A stretch of 64,000 nucleotides of DNA. It comes from Echinicola pacifica DSM 19836. Its GTDB lineage: Bacteria > Bacteroidota > Bacteroidia > Cytophagales > Cyclobacteriaceae. Position 1 is the stretch's first letter; every line of letters starts with the position of its first letter. The stretch lies in NCBI RefSeq assembly GCF_000373245.1, contig NZ_KB890760.1, forward strand, positions 1 to 64,000. Reading direction: 5' to 3'. The notes beneath the pieces were generated by a model. It had not been told where the DNA came from. It saw nothing but the letters and a program-made list of their open reading frames with translations, and made no database searches. Below are positions 17,127-25,942 of this stretch, piece by piece. The position numbers were made by a program, and so were the translations under genes.

Positions 17127-20100
17127 TTAAAGTTGAATATTTGCCCCAATCGTATAAGTTTTAAGTGGCCCATAAAGTCCAGCTTCAAAATTGTAATAGC
17201 GATTCATCTCAGGGTCAAATCCTTTGAGGTCTTTCATATGGTCAAAGGTGACAAGGTTAGACCCTCTTACATACACCCTGATTCGGGCAAACTTCACCAG
17301 TTGCTCCGGAATATTATAGGCGACCTCTACGTCTTTTAAGCGAACGAATGAGGCATTTCTTATCCAAATATTCGAAAGCCTGGAATTATAGGTGTCGTTC
17401 AGACCAAAAGCTCGCGGGTAGGCCGCATCTATATTGTCTGGTGTCCATCGCTGCTCGTATTCAAATACCGGTCTATTGCCTTCATTGTCATATCGTACTT
17501 CTATTTCAGCTCCACCTTGACCTTGGAACAATACATTTAACTCAAATCCCTTATACATCAGGGCTCCAGAGAGACCGTACTGGAACTTTGGAACCGGGGA
17601 AGTGTATTTTCTGATTTGATCCGATCCTGTGATTTGGCCATCCCCATCAGTGTCAATATATTTGACATCTCCAGGCTTTGTTCCTGGCAGTTTGGCCTCC
17701 GTTTGATCCACTTCCTCCTGAGTTTTAAACAAACCATCGGAGGGATAGATCACGAAGGAATTCATAGGATGGCCTTCTTGCTTCCTGTATTCGGGCACAT
17801 TGGCGGCTTCATCCATATAGACGATCTTATTTTGAGCCATGGTAAAATTTCCACCGACCCTGTAAGTAATCCCCCCTTTGGTATCGGAGTAATTCAATTC
17901 GGTTTCATATCCGAAGCTATTTACTATCCCCAGGTTTTCCTGTGGCAATTGGATCGCCGCATAATCCGGGATAGAGGCATTTCTTTGAATAAGAATATTG
18001 GATCTTTTCTGATAGAAATAGTTGAAATCTCCCGACAGTTTGTCTCCAAACATAGCGAAGCTTAAGCCTATATTTTTGGAGTCAGCTGTTTCCCAAGTGA
18101 TATTAGGATTTGGGACATTATTATTATAGAAGGCATTATATTGAGTAGGGTTTTCACCAAAGAAATAGAAGTTTTGTACTTGTCCATTATAATCACCATA
18201 GCGGTATTGTCTTAGGAATTGGTAGCCAGGTACGCGGTCATTTCCCATCTTTGCCCACGAGGCACGGATTTTCAGGAAGGAGAGCCACATTTTTGATCCC
18301 GACATAAATCCTTCTTCAGAAAGTACCCATCCTGCCGAAACACCCGGGAATAAGCCAAACTGCTTGTCAGGAGCAAAAACACTGGAGCCATCATATCTCA
18401 GGGTAAAATCAAGCAAGTATTTCTTTTGAAAATCATAAGATACCGAGCCGAAATAATTGAGTCGCCCATATTCAGATTCCACTCCTGTGCTTGTCTGACC
18501 ATCTGCTCCCCCAGCAAAGAGTGAAGGATGCTCAGCAGAAATCAAATCCCTTTTATACGCTTCAAAAGAAGAGGTATTTCCTGACATCTGCTCAAAAGCC
18601 ACAAAACCTCTTACCGTATGGCTGCTAAAAGTGCGGTCATAATGCACTTGCACACTATAATATTCATCATTTGTCTTGATATGAGAATCTCTCAAGCTTA
18701 GGAAATTCCCAGAATTGAAATTGAATCCATTGAATGGGATATACTCCCCGGAAGTCTGATCATAATCATATACGGTCCAGGTATCATTGAATTCCTTCCC
18801 TTTATTATTGCTTAGAATATACCTTGCAATAGCTTTGGCAGTAAGTCCTTTGGTGACTTTTTCCAAATTCAAATCCATAGAAAACCTGCCGCGCATTTCG
18901 TTGTAGATTGTCTCATTAAAGCCAGATGCCGCGCTGGCCATTACAGCAGGGTTTGCTCCATTTTCAGCACCTATCCCATATAGGCCATTCGGATATTGCC
19001 CTACTCGGGTAGGAAGATTGGTTTGTAGCTGCTTATGGATAAATCCGGCGTCCACACCCGGCTGGGTTCTCTTGTCATTAGATCCATATAAATCCGCTCC
19101 AAAAGACAAGAAATCATTTACCTTAATATCTAGGTTTGATCTGATTTGGTATTGCTTGAAGTCCAGGTCGCCTGATCGAAATAGTCCCCCTTGGTCAAAC
19201 TGATTTCCACTTATAAAGTATTTTACATTCTTACCCGCGCCAGAAATGGAGAGGCTATTCCGAGTTTCAAATGAATATTTCCTCATGGTCAAATCATACC
19301 AGTTGGTATTCGGATAATTGATAGGATCCTCCCCAGCGGCATAATTTGCGATATCTTCCTGACTAAATTGAGGAGGGTTTCCATTGCTTTGATCCACTTC
19401 ATTTTTATAGGTAGCATACTGCTGAGAATTCATCATTTGTGGTACCCTTGTGAATGCTCCCCACTGATTGGAAGTAGTGAAGTTGACCACTGGTTTCCCT
19501 TCCTTACCGCGCTTGGTGGTGACCAAAATCACTCCATTTGCTGCTCTCGCACCATAAATCGCTGCTGCGGCGTCTTTCAATACCGTAATACTTTCTATGT
19601 CCCCTGGTGCCAGGAACGAGAAATTCCCAGTGGGTACCCCATCAAGGATGATTAACGGGGAATTATTATTCAAGGTGGAAGTACCCCTGATGAGGAAGGT
19701 GGTCTGGTCTGTGCCGGGATAGCCTCCTCGGTCAGCCACTATTAACCCGGGAACTTTGCCCGCCAGAGATTTGCTAAGATTACTGCTGGATGATCTGGAG
19801 ATATCTTCAGAGTTTACTGTGCTGACAGAGCCTGTTAGTTCGCCGCGAGTCCTGGTTCCATAGCCTACAACTACCACCTCATCCAGCTCCGAATCATCCA
19901 GTTCCATTAATGCATTAATTACATTGGTGTCCCCCACGGGTATCTCGAGGGATTGATATCCAATAAAGGAGAAGACTAATATGGCGTCCTCAGCAACACT
20001 GATTTCGTACTCGCCATTCAGTCCGGTAACCGTACCATTAGTGGTGCCTTTCTCTAATATACTCGCTCCGGGCATTCCCTGGCCTGTCTCATCGGAGACC

Positions 20101-20282
20101 ACTCCTTTTATTACTTTTTTGGGGAGATCTTCCGCCGTTTCCATGTGAGGCTTAGTCACAAAGGGACTTGCCTTTACCTGACTTTGGTAGGCTGAAATTA
20201 GCAATATGATCATTCCAATTTTTGCATAGCAATGCCTACTACTGAAAAACCGCTGAGGCTTTTCGAGATTATACCAATTCAT
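17127..20282 (-). CDS. SusC/RagA-family TonB-dependent outer-membrane transporter
   Basis: Outer-membrane importer of oligosaccharides, driven by TonB. A short basic N-terminus and a hydrophobic signal (IGMIILLISAYQSQVKA) are followed by a carboxypeptidase-like domain (IKGVVSDETGQGMPGASI), the TonB box and plug region (VVVVGYGTRTRGELTGSVS; LAGKVPGLIVADRGGYPG; LIILDGVPTG), then the beta-barrel with a C-terminal aromatic-rich strand pattern. From the ATG at 20282 it is 1051 aa, normal for the family; a TTG 75 bp upstream is an unlikely alternative. It is transcribed from the AraC-type operator at 20564-20594, with a long leader. Confidence 0.93.
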   Translation of the reverse strand: MNWYNLEKPQRFFSSRHCYAKIGMIILLISAYQSQVKASPFVTKPHMETAEDLPKKVIKGVVSDETGQGMPGASILEKGTTNGTVTGLNGEYEISVAEDAILVFSFIGYQSLEIPVGDTNVINALMELDDSELDEVVVVGYGTRTRGELTGSVSTVNSEDISRSSSSNLSKSLAGKVPGLIVADRGGYPGTDQTTFLIRGTSTLNNNSPLIILDGVPTGNFSFLAPGDIESITVLKDAAAAIYGARAANGVILVTTKRGKEGKPVVNFTTSNQWGAFTRVPQMMNSQQYATYKNEVDQSNGNPPQFSQEDIANYAAGEDPINYPNTNWYDLTMRKYSFETRNSLSISGAGKNVKYFISGNQFDQGGLFRSGDLDFKQYQIRSNLDIKVNDFLSFGADLYGSNDKRTQPGVDAGFIHKQLQTNLPTRVGQYPNGLYGIGAENGANPAVMASAASGFNETIYNEMRGRFSMDLNLEKVTKGLTAKAIARYILSNNKGKEFNDTWTVYDYDQTSGEYIPFNGFNFNSGNFLSLRDSHIKTNDEYYSVQVHYDRTFSSHTVRGFVAFEQMSGNTSSFEAYKRDLISAEHPSLFAGGADGQTSTGVESEYGRLNYFGSVSYDFQKKYLLDFTLRYDGSSVFAPDKQFGLFPGVSAGWVLSEEGFMSGSKMWLSFLKIRASWAKMGNDRVPGYQFLRQYRYGDYNGQVQNFYFFGENPTQYNAFYNNNVPNPNITWETADSKNIGLSFAMFGDKLSGDFNYFYQKRSNILIQRNASIPDYAAIQLPQENLGIVNSFGYETELNYSDTKGGITYRVGGNFTMAQNKIVYMDEAANVPEYRKQEGHPMNSFVIYPSDGLFKTQEEVDQTEAKLPGTKPGDVKYIDTDGDGQITGSDQIRKYTSPVPKFQYGLSGALMYKGFELNVLFQGQGGAEIEVRYDNEGNRPVFEYEQRWTPDNIDAAYPRAFGLNDTYNSRLSNIWIRNASFVRLKDVEVAYNIPEQLVKFARIRVYVRGSNLVTFDHMKDLKGFDPEMNRYYNFEAGLYGPLKTYTIGANIQL

Positions 20283-20563
20283 ATTTAATACGTTTAGATA
20301 GATACTAATTTTTACATTCCCCGAGGTTGGGATTGCGGATAAGAGGTCATCTTTCAAATGACTTTAGGGTAAAGCGCTAAGCCTTGCCCTATCTGGTGTT
20401 GTAAATTCTCAGAGTTTGAGTGTATCCATAGTTCGGATAGTTTTGGGTTATTATTAATGATTAATTTTCTTTAATTAGAAATTCATCTTGACAATCAGTA
20501 TACTTTTTAAGTGTCATTTCTATAGTATAAATAACCTACTTTCTGGAGTTAATCTATTCATCT

Positions 20564-20594
20564 TATTTACCCTCGAATTACTCTATTTTACCCT
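20564..20594 (-). promoter_or_regulatory. AraC-type operator for susCD (21-bp direct repeat)
   Basis: On the plus strand, half-sites TATTTACCCT (20564) and ATTTTACCCT (20585) start 21 bp apart. Orientation relative to susC is the same as at the three other sites of this locus. The -7 box expected 36 bp on, near 20528-20535, is weak here (GTTATTTA on the minus strand). Confidence 0.7.
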
Positions 20595-20794
20595 TGTTTT
20601 ATATTTGAAAAACTGACACCTAAATAGAAATCGATAAGAGTGGGTGAATAAGGTGTTGGATGTAAAATTCTGAATTTCAATTTGTTATATAATTTTATTT
20701 TGGTGATGATTACCAGGTGGGAAACCATTCTCAGCTATTAACTGATGAGAGAATGGGTAATATAGGCCTAGAATAAGACAGGGGTAAAACCAAA

Positions 20795-20826
20795 AAGCGA
20801 TTCAAGACCTAAATCTGAATCGCTTC
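20795..20826 (-). terminator. terminator of the sulfatase-to-GH129 operon
   Basis: Ten-base perfect inverted repeat AAGCGATTCA / TGAATCGCTT. On the minus strand it is followed by TTTTTGGTTTT. It ends the operon that runs from 31266 down to 20881. Confidence 0.85.
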
Positions 20827-20880
20827 TATTTTGTGGGTTTTTTGGATGAATTTTCTTCCAGATGGAAGATTGGCAATTTA

Positions 20881-22977
20881 CTATTCCATGGTTAGTGTCA
20901 TTTGGAAGCCTCCTTTTTTGACTTTTCCATCTGCGCCAGTTACCTGGTAGCCGTAACCGGGAATACTTACACCAGTATCTGTCTTTTGGCTGACTGGTCC
21001 TAGATTCACGATTACCTCGGTACCGCTTGAGAAGGTGCTGCGCTGCAATTTGAAGTCGGCACTGAGGTATTCATGGCTTAGCAATTCGGCATAGAACGTT
21101 TCCCGATGAACTGGACTTACCAGCGCATTGGACATTTTTAGCATTTCCTTCATACCATCAAATTCATATGGGGAAAAGAAAATCGCTGAGCCAATGCCAA
21201 ATAGCATACTTTGAAGCGACTTTATTCTATAGTCACCATTGGCGGTGACCTCATTATTTGGATCTTGGATTTTGCCAAAATTGGCAATCGCATCATGATA
21301 TACCAAGCTGAATAATGGCGCTGGATGGGAAATCTCGGATAAGGGGGCATCCTCAAGATAAACCAGCCCTTCAAACATATCAAAATAAGGAATCCACTGC
21401 TCCTGGCCATGTTCAGTGCCCATGACCAGATTTAAAGATCTGAGGTAACGGGCCAAATCCCGAATCCCCTCACTTCCTTTTTCTGGAAATACAGCAAAGG
21501 AAATATCAGTAATATCTGCCTCAAGGCCTAAAGTGGCCACTTCTTTTTCTAAATTGGCACTAGCGAGAGACTTCAGTTTATCGGTGTCTACCCGCGCCCA
21601 GCGACTTCCGGTATGCTGAAGTTTGCCCTGTTCATCACGTTCCATCAGACCAATATTGATAGCAGGATCATTTTCCAATACAGGGGAGTAAGCATGGTAA
21701 GAGGAATAAAGGTAGTTGTACTTTTTGGTAAGGTCCACAGCTTCTTTTAATACCGTGGGGCCTCCCAGGTCTTCATTGATCGGCCAGCATACTGGAGCAA
21801 AATTGGAGAATACTCCCCAGGCATGAATGAAGGCGTTTTCAACTCCCAATTCATCGTGGGTGGTTCTAATAATATCCTTAAGTTCCTCAAAAGTAAACTG
21901 CATACCCGGCATATTTACATAATGAGGGTAGCCTCCATAAATCCCGACATAGATGGCGCCGGCGAGTTTATTTACATTTGGGTTGGCCTTCGCTTTATCT
22001 TCTAGGGAAACAAAGAATCCTTTAGCCTTGGCCTCTTCTCTATAGGTCTTTGCCATGGTGACATAATCGCCAGCAGGAAGAAAACGATAGGACATTTTCA
22101 TGCTGGTGTTTTCCTTCGCAAGGTTCCATACCGGATCCAGGAAAACACGTCTTTGATAAGTGGACATCTTTCCTTCAGGGTTGAAGAGGTATTGTCCATT
22201 ATTATTGATATTATAAAACATATCTGGACGAGAGGACTCATCTAGGATGACCATTACCGCAGATTTTTCATTATAGGTACCCCACCAAGGCATGGTCAAC
22301 CCTGTGCCATTATTGAATAATTGTAAGGTGCCAATGGACTTATTATTATAAGTGGCATCATCCCATTTGCAAAATCGACCACCATTCATCGGGAATATAT
22401 ACGAAGGGCTGATTATGCCTTGTTTCTGTGGGATCACTGCCGCCCCCCTGTCCACATCAGTTTCCAGGCTGAAATGCCTTGCTGGATACCTAAGGTCAAC
22501 TAGCTGATAACTGCCCGCTTCCACGTCAGTAATCTCTATGTCCAGACCAGCGGTGCTTGGATTTAAGCTTAGCTTTACCCCGACTTTTGCCCCTTTTGCA
22601 AGGTCCCCATTGTCAAATACGGGCTCGGAAAATTCAATGCTGATGCTGCCATCTGCTTTTTCCTGTACATTTATCGCCTTGCTTTTTGATAAATTTAAGG
22701 TTTGCCTCTTGCCTTTTTTATCGGTTATAGTCAGCAGTCCAGCCGCATTTTCCCATGGATCAGGGATCCATTCTTGCCCTGTTGTTTTTTCCAAAACGGA
22801 GAAATTTCCTGACGTATCGTCGATGGTGACCTTTATCAGTTCATTCTCCAAGATTTTTAAAGCGATATTTTTGATTTCTCCCGTGGACTCAGCCTTGGAG
22901 GAAGCATAGATACTGATGGACAGAAGCGCTATGGCTATCCATGTGAAGGCATGTGAATTTTTGATTTTGGTTTTCAT
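20881..22977 (-). CDS. secreted GH101/GH129-like glycosidase
   Basis: Predicted exported glycoside hydrolase. A signal peptide (about residues 10-29) is followed by a beta-rich, mutarotase-like N-terminal domain, an alpha/beta barrel and a C-terminal beta domain. Candidate catalytic residues are Asp488 in GLEADITD and Glu522 in VMGTEHGQEQ. Their order and 34-residue spacing resemble the nucleophile and acid/base pair of GH101/GH129. GH129 members in the Zobellia carrageenan system release 3,6-anhydro-D-galactose from the non-reducing end, and this gene sits with the same partners (GH127, S1 sulfatases, dau genes). Last gene of a six-gene operon. I recognise the fold class by motif and context only; a DUF5696-type annotation is also possible. 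Confidence 0.65.
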   Translation of the reverse strand: MKTKIKNSHAFTWIAIALLSISIYASSKAESTGEIKNIALKILENELIKVTIDDTSGNFSVLEKTTGQEWIPDPWENAAGLLTITDKKGKRQTLNLSKSKAINVQEKADGSISIEFSEPVFDNGDLAKGAKVGVKLSLNPSTAGLDIEITDVEAGSYQLVDLRYPARHFSLETDVDRGAAVIPQKQGIISPSYIFPMNGGRFCKWDDATYNNKSIGTLQLFNNGTGLTMPWWGTYNEKSAVMVILDESSRPDMFYNINNNGQYLFNPEGKMSTYQRRVFLDPVWNLAKENTSMKMSYRFLPAGDYVTMAKTYREEAKAKGFFVSLEDKAKANPNVNKLAGAIYVGIYGGYPHYVNMPGMQFTFEELKDIIRTTHDELGVENAFIHAWGVFSNFAPVCWPINEDLGGPTVLKEAVDLTKKYNYLYSSYHAYSPVLENDPAINIGLMERDEQGKLQHTGSRWARVDTDKLKSLASANLEKEVATLGLEADITDISFAVFPEKGSEGIRDLARYLRSLNLVMGTEHGQEQWIPYFDMFEGLVYLEDAPLSEISHPAPLFSLVYHDAIANFGKIQDPNNEVTANGDYRIKSLQSMLFGIGSAIFFSPYEFDGMKEMLKMSNALVSPVHRETFYAELLSHEYLSADFKLQRSTFSSGTEVIVNLGPVSQKTDTGVSIPGYGYQVTGADGKVKKGGFQMTLTME

Positions 22978-23012
22978 ATGTTTTTAAGGCTATTTTCTTG
23001 TTTTGGTAAATT

Positions 23013-24482
23013 TTAATTTAACTCATCCAGCAAATGGCTTTCTCCCTTTTGGTCTTTGATAAGCAGGGAAACCTTGCTGGATGGTATTTCTGTAAATTCA
23101 TAATCAATGGATACAGGCTTTAATGGGCTTATTCCCTTTGCCAAAACGATGTCCTGTGTTTTGCCTGAGGCTTCCAGGACTCTAAGGATCATGTCTCCCG
23201 CGACAAAAACTCCGTATTTTCCATTTATAGTTTTTTTGGCTTGATCCCAAGATAATTTTTGGGTGATGATTCCCGCCATATTGACCTCCAATACTGGCGT
23301 TCCATAAATCTTTGCTGCTCCCTGGATTTCCTTATAATCGAAATGCTCCCCTGGTTTCAGATCATAAAGTGGTGTTTTCACCTCTGTTTCGATATATCCA
23401 GTTTCCAATCCGCTACAAAAAATAGCAGCATTGGTTCCGTCCTCGTAATCTAGGTCAGGATCGTAAGGTTCCATGATTTTTACAAATGCAGTATTATTGG
23501 TCTTGTTTACATAGCATAACCAAGCTTCGGAGGCGACCATATGAAAGCCACTCATGAGCTCATAATCATAGTGAATCTCAAAAATCCCAGGCGCCACTTC
23601 CCCAGTCCAATTAGTGCCATGATTATGGTATTTTTTTACATCCTCAGGATTATCCTTATTGAGGGGCTTTATGTTTCTGTTTACATAATTCCACCGACTT
23701 TCGGCCGTGCCCATGATTTCATACTGCTCTCCATTTGGTAATAAGTATTTGGAATCAAATGGAACGTAAGCAAGGAAGTTTTCTCCATCGTATAAGCCTG
23801 GTTTACTTTCTGAGACATGCTGACTGGAGATCATAATCCCTCTTTTTACTGCTTGGTTACCGACATTTTCTAGGCGGTGATTGATGAATACCAAGCTGCT
23901 ATGGTCTTGAATCTTAAGCATACGGCTATAGCGAAGGGACTCATCGATTTCCTCAGGGAGTATGTATTCCCCGGTTTTATAGTTAAACTGCGGGACAGGG
24001 AGGTCCTGGACTCCAGAGATGACGAGAATGTTTTGGTCCCCTTTTTTATCGGTTACGATACTTGCCGAATAGGGGTTATCCCCAATGACCGCTGGTGGAG
24101 GCCATCTGTTTGACCTGCCGCCATCCTGAGTGATAGCGGTAGTATTGATCGGTAGGGGCACCAATCGGTAACCACCAAAATTTCTCCAATCCTCTTTTTT
24201 TACCAACTCATTAGGAGGAAATTCCTTCCCAAAGAGCTTGGGGTTTACCCAGAGCGAAGGTGTATCGCCAAGATTATACTCCAATACCCGGCCAGCAGCT
24301 TGAGGAACCACCGCCACGGATATAAAATTATTTTTGGCTACAAATACACTATCCCAGCCCCAGCTATTATAATTATGCTCTACGGATATCATCCTTTTTT
24401 CCTGAGAAAAAACCGCTGAACTAGCCGCAAACAGTAGAATCACTACGCTGGTAAAGGTGAAATAGATCTTTAATATCTTCAT
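23013..24482 (-). CDS. secreted protein of unknown function (DUF4380-like, mutarotase-type fold)
   Basis: Function not known. A signal peptide (about residues 5-26, ending VFSQ) precedes a beta-strand-rich protein with repeated Gly, Trp and Asn turns (NSWGWDSVFVAKNNFISVAV; VPQAAGRVLEYNLGD; HNHGTNWTGEVAPGIFEIHY). This resembles the galactose-mutarotase / DUF4380 supersandwich that occurs in many carbohydrate-active proteins. It is 489 aa, lies between a sulfatase gene (12-bp gap) and the GH129-like gene (35-bp gap), and is clearly in the same operon. It is therefore a candidate enzyme or epimerase acting on the same oligosaccharide in the periplasm. Confidence 0.6.
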   Translation of the reverse strand: MKILKIYFTFTSVVILLFAASSAVFSQEKRMISVEHNYNSWGWDSVFVAKNNFISVAVVPQAAGRVLEYNLGDTPSLWVNPKLFGKEFPPNELVKKEDWRNFGGYRLVPLPINTTAITQDGGRSNRWPPPAVIGDNPYSASIVTDKKGDQNILVISGVQDLPVPQFNYKTGEYILPEEIDESLRYSRMLKIQDHSSLVFINHRLENVGNQAVKRGIMISSQHVSESKPGLYDGENFLAYVPFDSKYLLPNGEQYEIMGTAESRWNYVNRNIKPLNKDNPEDVKKYHNHGTNWTGEVAPGIFEIHYDYELMSGFHMVASEAWLCYVNKTNNTAFVKIMEPYDPDLDYEDGTNAAIFCSGLETGYIETEVKTPLYDLKPGEHFDYKEIQGAAKIYGTPVLEVNMAGIITQKLSWDQAKKTINGKYGVFVAGDMILRVLEASGKTQDIVLAKGISPLKPVSIDYEFTEIPSSKVSLLIKDQKGESHLLDELN

Positions 24483-24494
24483 CGATAGGTGGGT

Positions 24495-25934
24495 TTACTT
24501 AATCTTGAATGTGTCATTAAAAGTGGCCATGTTTTTATCCTTCCATATTTCCTCAAGTTCCAGCGGGGTAAACCACTGGGGTTCGGCATTTGACTGGCTC
24601 CATTCTTCTACTTCCTTCACCATTTCCTTAAGCTTTTCGGGATATAGTTTACTTAAGTCATACACTTCACTTTTATCTAAGACAATATTGAAGAGCTCCC
24701 ATTTTTCTCCTGATTTTAGTGCCTTCCACTCGTCTTTTCTGGCTCCGATATCGGTATATCCTTCCCAATGTCTTAAGGTATAGATCATATCATTTTGGTG
24801 AGGATTTTTTCCAGACATTAAGTCCCCCCATATATTTTTACCATCGATTTTTTTGCCCTGAGGCAAGGCTTGTTGGGCAAGAGCGGCGAAGGTAGGATAA
24901 AAGTCAATCGCTGAAACCGGATGGTCAAATAGCTCACCTTCGGCAATATGTCCCGGCCAATGGAAAAACATAGGCACTCGATACCCGCCTTCATGGGTGC
25001 TTCCTTTTCCTTCCTGCAAAGGAAAGTTGGTGGCTCCATGCTCTAGATTGCCGCCATTATCACTCAGAAATAAGATCAAGGTATTTTCGTATTCACCGGT
25101 TTCTTTCAAGGTGGCGATCAAGTCTTTTACCCCTCGATCCACCGCATAGACCATGGCCGCATAGGTCTTTCTATCTTCATCTTTAATCGATGAAAAAAGC
25201 GCTAAATCCTCCTCTTTTGCTTCTAAAGGGACATGTGGTGCATTATAAGATAGGTAAAGGAAAAAGGGCTTGTCCTTCCTGGCCGCTTCCTTGACGAATA
25301 CCCTCGCATGATTGGAAAGTGCATCGGTCAGGTATTCCTTAGGATAGATGTCCACCCCGTTATGCTCAAGTGGTTTGAGGTAATCCCAAATTACTTCTAC
25401 ACCTTTTTCCTTTTGAGCTTTGTACCTGGGCTCATATTCCTCAGGATGATAATTATGCCCTCCTCCCAGAAAACCATAGAAATCATCAAATCCACGTTCG
25501 TTGGGATGGAATTCTGGGTTTGCACCCAAATGCCATTTGCCAACTATCCCAGTATAATATCCCGACTGCTGCAGGACTTTGCTGATAAAGGTTTCCTCCA
25601 ATGGGATCCCTTTGCCGATAGTCTCACTATTGGGGGGCAGGTTAAACTGAGCACCATATTCATGAGGATATCGACCGGTCATAAATGCCGCTCTACTGGG
25701 ACCACAGAATGGATGAGCGACATAGCCCGAGGTCATAATAGTTCCCTGGCTGGCCAGAAGGTCTAAAGTGGGAGTCTTAATATCCTGGGATCCGTTGAAG
25801 CCCACATCTGAATATCCAAGATCATCACATAGGATCACGAGAATGTTTGGCCGCTGGTCCTGTGCATAGGATTGACCTAAGGATAAAGCTAGAAGCGATA
25901 AGAATAGGAAGAAATGACGATTATAAAGTTTCAT
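24495..25934 (-). CDS. family S1 sulfatase (formylglycine-dependent)
   Basis: Exported sulfatase that removes sulfate esters from a carbohydrate. Counted from the ATG at 25934: signal peptide to about residue 24 (QSYAQ), metal-binding Asp37-Asp38 in ILCDDLGYSD, the activation motif Cys77-Gly-Pro-Ser-Arg81 with Cys77 converted to formylglycine, GKWHLG near 140 and SDNGG near 300. The reading frame extends upstream to 26006, but the ATG at 25934 directly precedes the signal peptide and lies 8 bp after the GH127 stop. Carrageenan sulfatases of Zobellia belong to several S1 subfamilies; which one applies here cannot be told by eye. Confidence 0.88.
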   Translation of the reverse strand: MKLYNRHFFLFLSLLALSLGQSYAQDQRPNILVILCDDLGYSDVGFNGSQDIKTPTLDLLASQGTIMTSGYVAHPFCGPSRAAFMTGRYPHEYGAQFNLPPNSETIGKGIPLEETFISKVLQQSGYYTGIVGKWHLGANPEFHPNERGFDDFYGFLGGGHNYHPEEYEPRYKAQKEKGVEVIWDYLKPLEHNGVDIYPKEYLTDALSNHARVFVKEAARKDKPFFLYLSYNAPHVPLEAKEEDLALFSSIKDEDRKTYAAMVYAVDRGVKDLIATLKETGEYENTLILFLSDNGGNLEHGATNFPLQEGKGSTHEGGYRVPMFFHWPGHIAEGELFDHPVSAIDFYPTFAALAQQALPQGKKIDGKNIWGDLMSGKNPHQNDMIYTLRHWEGYTDIGARKDEWKALKSGEKWELFNIVLDKSEVYDLSKLYPEKLKEMVKEVEEWSQSNAEPQWFTPLELEEIWKDKNMATFNDTFKIK

Positions 25935-25942
25935 ATCAAGTA

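Larger units (their letters stand above)
20283..20880. other. intergenic region upstream of susC
   Basis: About 600 bp without a gene. It contains the susC operator repeats (20564-20594), the terminator of the upstream operon (20795-20826) and an 8-bp inverted repeat CCATTCTC / GAGAATGG at 20725-20756 with no T-run and no known role. The susC leader would be more than 200 nt long. No known riboswitch was recognised. Confidence 0.6.

Noticed and set aside
17616-18065. 149-codon open frame on the plus strand
   Set aside because: It is antisense to the SusC gene, whose protein is clearly conserved there; no family features were seen in the antisense frame.
20725-20756. Regulatory RNA or riboswitch upstream of susC
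   Set aside because: Only one 8-bp hairpin with a 16-nt loop is visible; no known riboswitch core or T-run is present.
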